A DNA stretch of 64,000 nucleotides from Chitinophaga skermanii. Its GTDB lineage: Bacteria > Bacteroidota > Bacteroidia > Chitinophagales > Chitinophagaceae. The stretch covers positions 449,689 through 513,688 of the forward strand of contig NZ_QLLL01000004.1 in the NCBI RefSeq assembly GCF_003259335.1, given 5' to 3'. Position numbers and translations under genes: made by a program. This document shows positions 17,934 to 26,173 of this stretch, piece after piece; position 1 is the first letter of the stretch; the number at the start of each line of letters is the position of its first letter. Under the pieces are notes generated by a model that had not been told where the DNA came from, searched no databases, and worked only from the letters and a program-made list of their open reading frames with translations.

Positions 17934-18515
17934 ATGCAGCACCGAAAGTTTCATACGAATGAGGACGAGTTGTTAGCCCAAGCCAAAATGGGGAACCAGG
18001 TGGCTATAAAAGCATTGGTAACTACTTACAGCGAACTAGCCTTAACGCTAGCGATGAATGTTGTAAGTAGCCGGGAAGATGCGGAGGAGATTGTACAAGA
18101 TGCTTTTCTAAAAGCCTTTGGGGCCTTACAAGATTTCAAGCAATCGTCGAAGTTTTCCACTTGGTTGTACAGTATTGTATACCGAACGGCCTTGAATGCC
18201 TTGGAAGGAAAGAAGAGAATACAAAGTGATGTGCTAGACCCGGGTGCTTATGAAATACCCGGTGAGCTGGAAAGTTGGGATACCATTCGGGCAACCGAAC
18301 GAAAGGCATATGTTCAGCAGGCATTAAGTAGGCTAGGCGCAGAAGATCGGCTTGTTGTACAGTTGTTTTACATGGCGGATAAAACTATTCCTGAAATATG
18401 TACGATTACTGGGTTTAAAAAATCGGCTGTAAAAATGCGGCTCTTAAGAAGCCGGCAACAATTAGCCACTACTTTTCAATTAATATTACCGAACGAAACA
18501 AAAGATCTATTATGA
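17934..18515 (+). CDS. ECF-type RNA polymerase sigma factor
   Basis: This sigma-70 family factor of about 193 aa has only regions 2 and 4. Region 2 spans LALTLAMNVVSSREDAEEIVQDAFLKAF and SSKFSTWLYSIVYRTALNAL, which binds the -10 element and core polymerase. Region 4 spans LSRLGAEDRLVVQLFYMADKTIPEICTITGF and KKSAVKMRLLRSRQQL, a helix-turn-helix for the -35 element. ATG 17934 was chosen over a GTG 36 bases upstream. Its stop overlaps the next start by four bases (ATGA), so the two are translationally coupled. The small membrane protein downstream is the obvious candidate anti-sigma factor. Confidence 0.9.
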   Translation: MQHRKFHTNEDELLAQAKMGNQVAIKALVTTYSELALTLAMNVVSSREDAEEIVQDAFLKAFGALQDFKQSSKFSTWLYSIVYRTALNALEGKKRIQSDVLDPGAYEIPGELESWDTIRATERKAYVQQALSRLGAEDRLVVQLFYMADKTIPEICTITGFKKSAVKMRLLRSRQQLATTFQLILPNETKDLL

Positions 18516-18829
18516 GCAAGAATAATGATGATCTTAAAAAGATATTACAAGCACATGGCGCTGAAGTGCCATCCAATGGCTTTGCAGAAAGACTTTCTGC
18601 TAATATCATAGCCTCCCGTGAAGCTCAATTGCGTACAGGCCCCCCTGTGAATTGGAAATTGGGAAAGATCACCCTATGGGTATTGATGGGGTTGAATATC
18701 GTGGTGTTATGTCAATTAGGCTGGAGCTATTTACCGCCCGTGGTATTTGGCACCATTCTTATTAGCCTAGCTGCTGTAGCTGCGGTTGTATGGATGATGA
18801 AGAAAGTAGTGAATGTGATGGAGGAGTAG
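18512..18829 (+). CDS. Small two-helix membrane protein, probable anti-sigma partner
   Basis: This 105-aa protein overlaps the sigma gene by four bases. The soluble N-terminus of about 50 residues (DDLKKILQAHGAEVPSNGFAERLSANI) has the length and composition of the short anti-sigma-like proteins beside ECF factors in Bacteroidota. Two membrane helices follow (LGKITLWVLMGLNIVVLCQLGW and VVFGTILISLAAVAAVVWMM), then a short basic tail. It lacks a recognisable zinc motif. It could hold the sigma factor at the membrane; this is inferred from coupling and topology, not from a signature. Confidence 0.6.
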   Translation: MSKNNDDLKKILQAHGAEVPSNGFAERLSANIIASREAQLRTGPPVNWKLGKITLWVLMGLNIVVLCQLGWSYLPPVVFGTILISLAAVAAVVWMMKKVVNVMEE

Positions 18830-18949
18830 CGAATAGGAATGCAACTTGCTTGTCAATAGATGGAATGCTAGGTAACAGTCCTTACTGTCAGCGCTTTGTG
18901 GTACTATGTAAAACACCCTTTGGTGAGGCAGTGCCGAATGCTTAACAGT

Positions 18950-19009
18950 TTAGCTGCTGTGGTAACCATTGTTTGGATGATGAAGAAAGTTGTGAATGTG
19001 ATGGAGTAG
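18950..19009 (+). pseudogene. Decayed second copy of the anti-sigma-like gene's 3' end
   Basis: About 120 bases after the intact gene, a 60-bp stretch translates as LAAVVTIVWMMKKVVNVME and a stop. This nearly repeats the end of the intact protein (LAAVAAVVWMMKKVVNVMEE). No frame or start extends it upstream. It looks like what is left of a tandem duplication. Confidence 0.75.
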
Positions 19010-19329
19010 TAAGAGGTGCCTTAAGCTGCTAACCGCTCTTACTTTAAAGTAATAGCCAATAGCCAACCGAGAACAATGGGTGCTAACGATGTTGACAGGT
19101 GATGGTTGTGTAATTGGAACAGTGAATGTGAAGGGACGGAAGATAAGTGTATCTCTCAATTCATTGTCAAGGTCAACTGAAAGGCGATGGTTGTGGAAGT
19201 GCCGAAAAATAACCATCATCGTGTCCTAAGAAAATAGGCCATTACTGTTGGAGGTGATGGTCCATTTTATTTTGTTGTTCTGAGTCGATAAGCTGTATGG
19301 AAAAAATAATCATCAAATTCATGAAAACA

Positions 19330-19360
19330 TTTGGATAATATAACAAGATGCTTAAATTTG
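19330..19360 (+). promoter_or_regulatory. Bacteroidota-type promoter (TTTG-N19-TAnnTTTG)
   Basis: TTTG (19330-19333), 19 bases, then TAAATTTG (19353-19360) match the -33/-7 consensus exactly. Transcription would begin about 19364-19367, right at the ATG at 19366. That implies a leaderless or nearly leaderless message and rules out the ATG at 19348. Confidence 0.6.
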
Positions 19361-19365
19361 CATCG

Positions 19366-19722
19366 ATGTTGCAATTAGTGAAACATACACATTACTATCG
19401 TAGCCTATTAGCCGGCTTAATCTTGCTACTGTTTACAGTTAGCCAGGTACCGAACCAATTGCTGCATGCGATGTGTGGGAATCACGACCATACCTACGTT
19501 GCACACGATTTACAAGAGGGAATTAAAATTACCAAGGATACAGTGAAATGCCATTGTCATCACGTGGTAAACCAACATCATTCGCCTTTTATTGTACAGC
19601 AATCGTATACAGCACATCATTACGAAACAGTTTTTTCTACTATCGTTCATACGTATATAAGCGTAGCAGAACATAGTTCTCCCCGGTATTTCTTTTCTAT
19701 TCAAGGCCCACCACAGGCTTAG
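19366..19722 (+). CDS. His-rich small protein of the TonB/DUF4625 locus
   Basis: This 118-aa protein has an N-terminal signal-like helix (SLLAGLILLLFTVSQV). Its remainder is rich in His and has a few Cys (MCGNHDHTYVAHD, CHCHHVVNQHH, HHYETVF), a composition suited to binding transition metals in the periplasm or at the surface. No family is recognised. It precedes a TonB receptor and two His-rich lipoproteins on the same strand, so a role in uptake or sensing of a metal such as zinc or copper is inferred. An ATG 18 bases upstream is also in frame. The C-terminus (YFFSIQGPPQA) resembles ends of short proteins found before TonB receptors in this phylum. Confidence 0.6.
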   Translation: MLQLVKHTHYYRSLLAGLILLLFTVSQVPNQLLHAMCGNHDHTYVAHDLQEGIKITKDTVKCHCHHVVNQHHSPFIVQQSYTAHHYETVFSTIVHTYISVAEHSSPRYFFSIQGPPQA

Positions 19723-19881
19723 TGCTACATGTCAATTCTGCTTGGTGCATTGTATTGGTGATATCGCCTATTGTGCACTCGTTTTCTATTACTTTTTTAT
19801 TTCATTAACCGGCAAGTACCGTATGCATACTTTTCGAAAGAAATGTAATGCTATAGTATGACTTGCTATTAGCTATTCTTT

Positions 19882-19910
19882 TACTATAATCTACCAGGTA
19901 GATGATAGTA
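19882..19910 (+). promoter_or_regulatory. 29-bp inverted repeat in the TonB receptor leader
   Basis: TACTATAATCTACC (19882-19895) and GGTAGATGATAGTA (19897-19910) are inverted repeats with one mismatch in 14 and a single central base. The element ends 23 bases before the receptor's ATG. It may be an operator for a dimeric repressor or an mRNA hairpin that affects translation. Confidence 0.65.
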
Positions 19911-19933
19911 TAATTGAATGGCCTGGTAATACT

Positions 19934-22360
19934 ATGTCAAGATTATTTGTTTGTTGCTTATTGTTTATAGGTTTTTCATCCATACTGCATGCGCAATCGA
20001 GCCAATTGAGTGGCCGTGTATTGTTACAAGGTGTGCCTGTGCCGAATGCGATGGTGCACGTAGATAGTACTTTTTATACAACTACGGATCAGCATGGAGT
20101 GTTTACATTCCAGGCGATCCCATACGGCCAATATGTATTGTATGTGCGCCATACCGGCTTGCAGCTATTCTCAAAACGATTGCAGCTATGTAAGGCTATT
20201 CATTATGAGCAAGATATTACGCTCGCTTGGCAATTAACAACATTACATGGCATTGCTGTACACGAAAGTGTAAGTACCAAAAAGGTGCAAGAAAGTGCCA
20301 TGAACCTTACCATTGTGCAAAGCGATTTTATACGTAAAAACCTAGGCGGTAGCTTAATGCAATCATTGGATAAACTACCCGGTGTTAAATCGATTGGGAT
20401 TGGTGCCGGTAATTCGAAACCCTTAATTCGTGGGTTAGGGTTTAACCAAGTAATGGTCGTAGAAAATGGTGTGAAACATGAAGGACAACAATGGGGAGCC
20501 GACCATGGATTAGAGATTGATCAATTCGCTGCGGGACAGGTTGAAATTATTAAAGGGCCCGCTTCTTTCATGTATGGACCTGATGCCATTGGTGGAGCGA
20601 TTGATATTAAGCCTATTTCCCTGCCATTGGCACATACAATGGGTGGCACAATCGATTTGGCCGGTAAAAGTAACAACGGGCAGTGGGCTGCTTCTGGTTA
20701 CTTCTATGTAAGAACGAACCGCTGGTTCTTAACAGGTAGGTTTAGCTTGTCGGAGTATGGTGATTTTAGGGTGCCTGCCGATACTGTACATGTATACAGT
20801 TACGCCGTTCCATTATATAAACAGCATGTGCGCAATACGGCGGGTAAAGAGCGGAACATACATCTCAGCACAGGTTGGTTAGGCAAGAAACTGGCATCCA
20901 TTTTCTACATCAGCCGGGTGTACAATAAGAGCGGCTTTTTTGCCAATGCGCATGGTTTAGAGCCCCGTAGGGTAAATCACAATTTACATGATCGTTCTTC
21001 GCGGGATATTCAAATGCCTGCACAAGAAGTTACCCACCACAAAATCATTAACAAAACCACCTTCAACCTACAACAACATCATATAGAATGGCAAAATGGA
21101 TTTCAGCATAATTTCCGGGAAGAGTTTAACCACTATGTTAATCATGGTTATATGCCGCCTGTTTACCCTACCAATCGCGCTACGCCCGCCACATTAGAAA
21201 GGTCGTATAAGAAGAGTGTATTCACAACTGCGCTTAAAGACGAATGGAAGGTTGGACAACACCAATTCACGATTGGTGCGAATGCCGAATGGCAACATAA
21301 TCAAATTGATGGTTGGAGTTTCTTGATCCCGGCTTTCACACAATGGCAAGGGGGCTTATATGTATACGATAAGTGGCGGGTGAATAACCAAGTAATACTG
21401 CATGGTGCTTTGCGTTACGACTTGGGGCGCATTAAGATTGAAGAATATGCCGATTGGTTTCCTTCTGCAATAATAGAAAACGGCGATACATCGCAACAGT
21501 ATTTAGTCCGCTCAACAGCTATCTCCCGTCGTTTCGCGAGCCTTAATTGGTCGGTAGGTATAAGCTATGAACCGGGGCGCGTTTTCATGAAGGCTAACCT
21601 AGGATCTAGTTTCAGGATGCCAATAGCGAAGGAGTTGGGTGCTAACGGGGTGAACTATCATTACTTCCGGTATGAGAAAGGTGATGCTACCTTATCACCC
21701 GAACGCTCTTACCAAGCAGATATTAGTTTGGGTTGGAAAGATGAAAAAATGCATATAACTGTCAGCCCCTTTTTCAATTATTTTCCTAATTACATCTACC
21801 TAAACCCAACATCGGCACACGATTATAGGTATGGCGCCGGTAACCAGGTTTTCTACTATGCACAAAGTGAAGTAGTACGCTACGGCGCAGAAATGCAAGC
21901 TCAGTATTCATTCAGTCAACAGTTTGAAGCAACGCTTGCGGCAGAGTATTTATACAACGAGCAATTATCAGGTGCGAAGAAAGGTTATACTATTCCATTT
22001 ACACCACCACCTTCTGCACTATTGTCATTACAATACAATATACCTTTTAAACAAGGCATGAAGGATACTTATGTTGGTGTAGAATACCGGGCAGTAGCTG
22101 CACAAAACCGGGTTGTACCGCCAGAAAGGAAAACACCATCCTACCAATTGTTCGGCTTCAATGCCGGTACTGCTATTCGCTGCCAAGAACAAACTATCAA
22201 TATTCATCTTCAAATAAAAAACCTATTCAACACCCGTTACTTAGATCATACAAGTTTCTATCGACTAATAGAGCTGCCGGAAATGGGAAGAAATATTGTG
22301 CTGTCACTGCAAGTGCCATTTACTTGGCGCAAGAGAAGCGAAGAGGCAAAAGGTTCGTAA
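19934..22360 (+). CDS. TonB-dependent outer membrane receptor
   Basis: This 808-aa protein has a signal peptide (LLFIGFSSILHAQ) and a carboxypeptidase-regulatory-like beta domain (LSGRVLLQGVPVPNAMVHVD ... TTDQHGVFTFQAIPYG). The plug (SLMQSLDKLPGVKSIGIGAG ... RGLGFNQVMVVENG ... VEIIKGPASFMYGPDAIGGAIDI) precedes a beta-barrel that ends with a typical C-terminal strand (NIVLSLQVPF). Such receptors import metal complexes or other scarce solutes using TonB energy. Loops rich in His (VNHNLHDRSS, QEVTHHKI, HYVNHGY) and the His-rich neighbours suggest a metal ligand, perhaps zinc. The substrate is not proven. A 29-bp palindrome lies just upstream of the start. Confidence 0.85.
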   Translation: MSRLFVCCLLFIGFSSILHAQSSQLSGRVLLQGVPVPNAMVHVDSTFYTTTDQHGVFTFQAIPYGQYVLYVRHTGLQLFSKRLQLCKAIHYEQDITLAWQLTTLHGIAVHESVSTKKVQESAMNLTIVQSDFIRKNLGGSLMQSLDKLPGVKSIGIGAGNSKPLIRGLGFNQVMVVENGVKHEGQQWGADHGLEIDQFAAGQVEIIKGPASFMYGPDAIGGAIDIKPISLPLAHTMGGTIDLAGKSNNGQWAASGYFYVRTNRWFLTGRFSLSEYGDFRVPADTVHVYSYAVPLYKQHVRNTAGKERNIHLSTGWLGKKLASIFYISRVYNKSGFFANAHGLEPRRVNHNLHDRSSRDIQMPAQEVTHHKIINKTTFNLQQHHIEWQNGFQHNFREEFNHYVNHGYMPPVYPTNRATPATLERSYKKSVFTTALKDEWKVGQHQFTIGANAEWQHNQIDGWSFLIPAFTQWQGGLYVYDKWRVNNQVILHGALRYDLGRIKIEEYADWFPSAIIENGDTSQQYLVRSTAISRRFASLNWSVGISYEPGRVFMKANLGSSFRMPIAKELGANGVNYHYFRYEKGDATLSPERSYQADISLGWKDEKMHITVSPFFNYFPNYIYLNPTSAHDYRYGAGNQVFYYAQSEVVRYGAEMQAQYSFSQQFEATLAAEYLYNEQLSGAKKGYTIPFTPPPSALLSLQYNIPFKQGMKDTYVGVEYRAVAAQNRVVPPERKTPSYQLFGFNAGTAIRCQEQTINIHLQIKNLFNTRYLDHTSFYRLIELPEMGRNIVLSLQVPFTWRKRSEEAKGS

Positions 22361-22377
22361 TTAAAATAATGCTATAC

Positions 22378-22860
22378 ATGAAAATGACACGTAAAAACCT
22401 GTCGTACTGCGTACTGGTATTTGCGACAGGGATGCTATTTGCCTGTAACAAAGACAAAGTAGAAACGGATACAACTTATCCAACCATCGATCTCGGTATT
22501 GCGGGGGCTTCCCCGGTACAATGTGCCGTGGTGGAAAGGGGAAAACCATTTGTGTTTAAAGCAAAGTTTTCGGATAACAAAGCGCTGGGTTCATACAGCC
22601 TAGACATTCATCACAATTTCGATCATCACACGCATAGTACGGAGGTTAAGGCTTGCGAGGAAGATGCAGTGAAAGTGCCTGTTACGCCGATGTTGTACAT
22701 CAAGGATTATGCTATCCCGGCGGGTAGGCGGGAATTTGTAGCCACTACTGAAATTGATATACCGGCACATGTAGATGCAGGTGATTATCATTTTATGATT
22801 CGGTTAACCGACCAAGAAGGTTGGCAAACGATGCGGGGTATTAGTATCAAAATCAAGTAA
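22378..22860 (+). CDS. DUF4625-like lipoprotein
   Basis: This lipoprotein of about 160 aa has the signal YCVLVFATGMLFAC. The mature domain is immunoglobulin-like, with FSDNKALGSYSLDIHHNFDHHTH, a long loop, then IPAHVDAGDYHFMIRLTDQEGWQT. This matches the DUF4625 family that Bacteroidota encode next to TonB receptors. The cluster HHNFDHHTH could bind metal. It starts 18 bases after the receptor's stop and is probably cotranscribed with it. Another ATG nine bases earlier is equally possible as a start. Confidence 0.75.
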   Translation: MKMTRKNLSYCVLVFATGMLFACNKDKVETDTTYPTIDLGIAGASPVQCAVVERGKPFVFKAKFSDNKALGSYSLDIHHNFDHHTHSTEVKACEEDAVKVPVTPMLYIKDYAIPAGRREFVATTEIDIPAHVDAGDYHFMIRLTDQEGWQTMRGISIKIK

Positions 22861-22899
22861 CAATATTGTTTCACCAGTTTATCATTAAAATTTAAAAGT

Positions 22900-23613
22900 A
22901 TGAAGTTTAACATTGGCAAAATCGTCATGGCAATTGGTATGTCCGTTTTCTTGTTTGCATGTAGCAAAGACGATGATCCTGTGCCAAGTAAACCCACGTT
23001 GAATGTAACTGAAATTGGGCACAGTAACAGCAAAATCGCTTATGTAGGAGCCGACCTTCACCTAGATGCAGAAATTGAAGCGGCCAACAATATCGCGAGC
23101 ATCCAAGTAAGAATTTTCCAAGCAAGCAGCAATACCGGTTGGAAGTATGATTCTACGTATACACAAGGTTTTGCCGGTACAAAGAATGCAGATTTTCACA
23201 AGCATATCGATATTCCAGCAACGGCGGCTGTAGGGAAATATCACATCCAACTGGTTGTAAAAGATCAAAAAGGGCAGCAAACTACGTTTGATGGTGAGCT
23301 AGATATCCAAGCGAATGTAGATCTACCGAATGTAACAGGTATACACGTGAGCTTAAATGATGCAAAAGATGATTTGCATGTAGATGCGCAGGTGGCAGCA
23401 CCAAAGAAAATTGCAAGCATTACGGTAACAGTGAAAGGAGCATGGACGAAGGCTACTGAATACAAAGATGAAGCCATGGTGGGACAAACAAGCTACAAAT
23501 TGCACAAGCATATTCATGTAGGCGAGGCACCTGCCGGTCATTACCACGTATTTATTAAAGTAGTAGACCAGGCTGGTAAATCGATGGAGTTCGAAGAACA
23601 TTTTGATAAATAG
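22900..23613 (+). CDS. Two-domain DUF4625-like lipoprotein
   Basis: This 237-aa lipoprotein (signal MAIGMSVFLFAC) contains two copies of the same Ig-like domain found in the preceding gene. The first runs through HLDAEIEAANNIASIQVRIF to VGKYHIQLVVKDQKGQQT. The second runs through HVDAQVAAPKKIASITVTV to AGHYHVFIKVVDQAGKS. Both keep the AxHYHxxxxVxDQxG signature and several His residues (DFHKHIDI, KLHKHIHV). It is the last gene of the locus and is closed by a strong terminator. A surface metal-binding helper for the TonB receptor is a reasonable inference. Confidence 0.75.
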   Translation: MKFNIGKIVMAIGMSVFLFACSKDDDPVPSKPTLNVTEIGHSNSKIAYVGADLHLDAEIEAANNIASIQVRIFQASSNTGWKYDSTYTQGFAGTKNADFHKHIDIPATAAVGKYHIQLVVKDQKGQQTTFDGELDIQANVDLPNVTGIHVSLNDAKDDLHVDAQVAAPKKIASITVTVKGAWTKATEYKDEAMVGQTSYKLHKHIHVGEAPAGHYHVFIKVVDQAGKSMEFEEHFDK

Positions 23614-23639
23614 ATTTGAGTAGGTAGGATTGTAAAAAT

Positions 23640-23678
23640 GAACAGGGCAGCTAAGAGTGGGCTGCCCTTGTTCTTTTA
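23640..23678 (+). terminator. Terminator after the DUF4625 operon
   Basis: AACAGGGCAG (23641-23650) pairs with CTGCCCTTGTT (23662-23672), followed by CTTTTAT. Confidence 0.75.
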
Positions 23679-23682
23679 TGAA

Positions 23683-23702
23683 CGATTAGCCACACTTTTT
23701 GA
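23683..23702 (+). promoter_or_regulatory. Putative AraC-regulator operator, copy A
   Basis: This 20-bp site matches 17 of 20 bases with the site at 24659-24678 (shared form CGATTAnCyACAyTTTTTGA). It also overlaps a direct repeat AACGATTAGCC (23681) / AACGGTTAACC (23702), spaced 21 bp apart, which suits an AraC-type protein binding two helical turns. A -7-like TAGCTTTG is at 23785-23792. Confidence 0.55.
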
Positions 23703-23805
23703 ACGGTTAACCGGGTATTATTGCCTACATTTACTTGTACATTTATCGCTTATACTACCCTGTTAGCAGGGATGTACGTATTGGTAGCTTTGAAAAAGGT
23801 TGATT

Positions 23806-24657
23806 ATGATGGAGTTTATGCTGCCCGGGGATTTAACACGGGGAACGATGTATGAAAATAAGACGATTGGTTGTTTGAACTACGCTTCTGATAAAGCGAG
23901 TCATAAAACGCGCATTGTTGTAGAAGGGCACTTATTTAGTTTTCTACAAGCAGGAGAGAAAATTGTGCATCACCCGGGAGGTATATTGAAAATTGAACCA
24001 TCGGCGTTTTTGTTTATGCCTGCGGGGAATTGTTTGATGAGTGAGAAGGTAGCACACGATGGCCGGTATAATAGCTGCTTGTTGTTTTTTCATCATACCC
24101 TTTTATCAAATTTCTTTAGCGAATACTTTACAACGGTGAAAGTTCGTGAAACAGATATGGTCGATCGTTTTCCTAGGGCGATCATGTACGATACCTATGT
24201 ACAATCATTTGTTACTTCGCTGCAACATTTGCCTGGTAAGCGTTCTGCTGATATGTTAGCATTGAAGGTACAAGAGATATTGCTGTACTTGTGTACGCAA
24301 TACCCGCCCCTTGTGACGTACTTTAAGCACCTTTCTATGGAGTGGGAAGAAGACAATGAAATCCGTCGTGCTGTATTGGCCAATATCGATACGGCCATTT
24401 CCGTGCAGGAGTTAGCCTTTTTGTGCAACATGAGCTTGTCGACTTTCAAAAGGAAATTTATAAAGCTATATGGAGTGGCACCACGACAATGGTTTTTACA
24501 ACAACGCATGGAACGCGCTGCGGGTTTGTTGTTGAATAGTGGTAGAAAAGCAAGCGAGATTTACGATGAATTGGGGTATGAAAATCTTTCTAGCTTCATA
24601 CAAACCTTCAAACAATTTTACGGCACTACTCCCAAACAATATCAAATCAATCATTGA
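23806..24657 (+). CDS. AraC-family transcriptional regulator
   Basis: This 283-aa regulator has an N-terminal cupin-like sensing domain (VVEGHLFSFLQAGEKIVHHPGGILKIEPSAFLFMPAGNC). The C-terminus is a double helix-turn-helix: AISVQELAFLCNMSLSTFKRKFIKLYGVAPRQWF, then RKASEIYDELGYENLSSFIQTFKQFYGTTPKQYQ. A TTG start six bases upstream is in frame; the ATG was preferred and a second ATG follows at once. A 20-bp site before this gene recurs before the PEBP gene downstream, so it probably controls itself and that gene. The effector is unknown. Confidence 0.9.
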   Translation: MMEFMLPGDLTRGTMYENKTIGCLNYASDKASHKTRIVVEGHLFSFLQAGEKIVHHPGGILKIEPSAFLFMPAGNCLMSEKVAHDGRYNSCLLFFHHTLLSNFFSEYFTTVKVRETDMVDRFPRAIMYDTYVQSFVTSLQHLPGKRSADMLALKVQEILLYLCTQYPPLVTYFKHLSMEWEEDNEIRRAVLANIDTAISVQELAFLCNMSLSTFKRKFIKLYGVAPRQWFLQQRMERAAGLLLNSGRKASEIYDELGYENLSSFIQTFKQFYGTTPKQYQINH

Positions 24658-24658
24658 T

Positions 24659-24721
24659 CGATTACCTACATTTTTTGACTACCTAGCTACAGCTCATTCG
24701 ACCATAACACAGGTAGCTTTG
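24659..24721 (+). promoter_or_regulatory. PEBP gene promoter: operator copy B and -7 box
   Basis: The operator copy at 24659-24678 begins directly after the AraC stop codon. TAGCTTTG at 24714-24721 fits the Bacteroidota -7 box (TAnnTTTG) and is identical, with the preceding GG, to the -7-like box before the AraC gene. No -33 TTG is present at the right distance, which is consistent with activation. Confidence 0.5.
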
Positions 24722-24741
24722 TAGTACAAAAAACGATCATC

Positions 24742-25284
24742 ATGTTTAGATCCATTCTTTTCTTTGTAGCCATCATGGCTAGCGTAGCATCGGCACAAGC
24801 GCAAACATTTACCTTAAAAAGCAACGAAGTAGGCGGGCAATTCACCAACAAACAGTATTACAATAGTTTCGGCTACCAAGGCGAAAACCAATCCCCGCAA
24901 TTATACTGGGAAAATGCCCCCAAAAATACCCAAAGCTTCGCAGTTACCATGTACGATTTAGATGCCCCAACAGGCAGTGGCTTCTGGCATTGGGTAGTAT
25001 TTAACTTACCGGCCGATACCCGTGAATTAAAACCCGGCGCAGGCGATATAACCAAGCAATTAATGCCGGCGGGTACTGTTCAATCGGTAACTGACTACGG
25101 TGTTGCTGGTTATGGAGGAGCTGCTCCTCCCGCAGGCGCGCCTCATAGGTATTTAATTACGGTATTTGCACTGAATAAGCGTTTGGATTTGGATAAAAAT
25201 GCAACACCGGCCTTTGTAGGTTATAATCTCCATTTTGCAACAATTGAACAAGCTTCTATCGTTGTATACGGGCAAAAGAAATAA
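24742..25284 (+). CDS. YbhB/YbcL-type PEBP-family protein, exported
   Basis: This 180-aa protein of the phosphatidylethanolamine-binding / Raf kinase inhibitor-like family has a signal peptide (SILFFVAIMASVASAQA). Family signatures are complete: GENQSPQLYWENAP, TMYDLDAPTGSGFWHWVVFNLP and GAPHRYLITVFAL. These line the small anion-binding pocket. Its cellular role in bacteria is poorly known. It lies 84 bases after the AraC regulator on the same strand and is likely its target. Confidence 0.9.
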   Translation: MFRSILFFVAIMASVASAQAQTFTLKSNEVGGQFTNKQYYNSFGYQGENQSPQLYWENAPKNTQSFAVTMYDLDAPTGSGFWHWVVFNLPADTRELKPGAGDITKQLMPAGTVQSVTDYGVAGYGGAAPPAGAPHRYLITVFALNKRLDLDKNATPAFVGYNLHFATIEQASIVVYGQKK

Positions 25285-25302
25285 TTAGCTAACCAGGTTA
25301 TT

Positions 25303-25342
25303 TCCGCCCCGCACATTACTCTATGTAATGGCGGGGCTTTTT
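25303..25342 (+). terminator. Terminator after the PEBP gene
   Basis: CCCCGC (25307-25312) and CATTAC (25314-25319) pair with GTAATG (25325-25330) and GCGGGG (25331-25336), with one bulged base, then CTTTTTAATT. Confidence 0.85.
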
Positions 25343-26173
25343 AATTCATAATATCTTCGTACATGGTTTGCGTACTAGTGTAAGCATGTAATTCCATCCG
25401 TGTATAGCGTATTGCGTACGTTTAAAGAGTCGTGTAAATACTAGGCATTCCACGTGTAATTACTACTTCATGAATGCCTCAATATCTCCTAAATGCTTAA
25501 GATATAACAAGTTGTAAGTACTGGTTGTAGCACTTTTAGACGTATCAGTATGATTTATAAGTAATTATATGATAGGGGGATAGGGTGGAGATAGGCTCGA
25601 GATAGGCTTAGGATAGGCTTTAGATAGGCTAAGGATAGGGTGGAGATAGGGTCATTACTTGGAAACTACATGGAATTACATGGAAATTACTTGAAAACTA
25701 CATGGAAGTTACATGGAAGGCACAAGGAAGGTAGCTTGAAATTACAGTAAAACCACTGGCAAAATACCGGGTTGGTATTTAAAGGAGATAGGGGCGTTAT
25801 TTACAGTGAATAAGTGTTGACGTTCTTATGATGATACAAGCGTTTGAGTGACGCTTTATTTGTACCGCTTATTGATATATCAAAGTTAAGGGTAATTACG
25901 TAATCAACTATTCAGCATGAAGGAAGGTTAGCATAAAAAATTTATACATCATAGTTTGTCATAATATTCAATTGAAAGAAATATTTAACCATGTGGTGCT
26001 GATGAATGATGTATACATTTTGTCCACTGTATTTATACGAGAGAATTAGTTGTAACTAACTTTAAATGAGTTGATTACGATAAATGGGTATAGCATGGAA
26101 ATAAATTGTTTTTTACATTAGCTTAACTGTGTAACGCCAAAATTATCCCCTTATATAAAATCCTTTATACCTC
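25343..26173. other. Long gene-free interval with the second 11-bp array
   Basis: No reading frame of note on either strand. It holds the array at 25571-25743. The 430 bp between the array and the VirD4-like gene are AT-rich and must include that operon's promoter, but no consensus promoter was recognised. Confidence 0.5.
25571..25743. repeat. Array of 16 degenerate 11-bp units (array 2)
   Basis: Eight GATAGGCTTAG-type units start at 25571, 25579, 25590, 25601, 25612, 25623, 25634 and 25645. Eight ACATGGAAGTT-type units follow in step: 25657, 25668, 25678, 25689, 25700, 25711, 25722, 25733. As in array 1, the first half is locus-specific and the second half is the shared ACATGGAA type. Confidence 0.85.

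Larger units (their letters stand above)
18830..19365. other. Interval between the sigma operon and the metal-uptake locus
   Basis: Apart from the remnant at 18950-19009 and the promoter at 19330-19360 no gene is seen. The sequence is less AT-rich than other gaps and may be further decayed coding DNA, but no second homologous segment was recognised. Confidence 0.4.
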
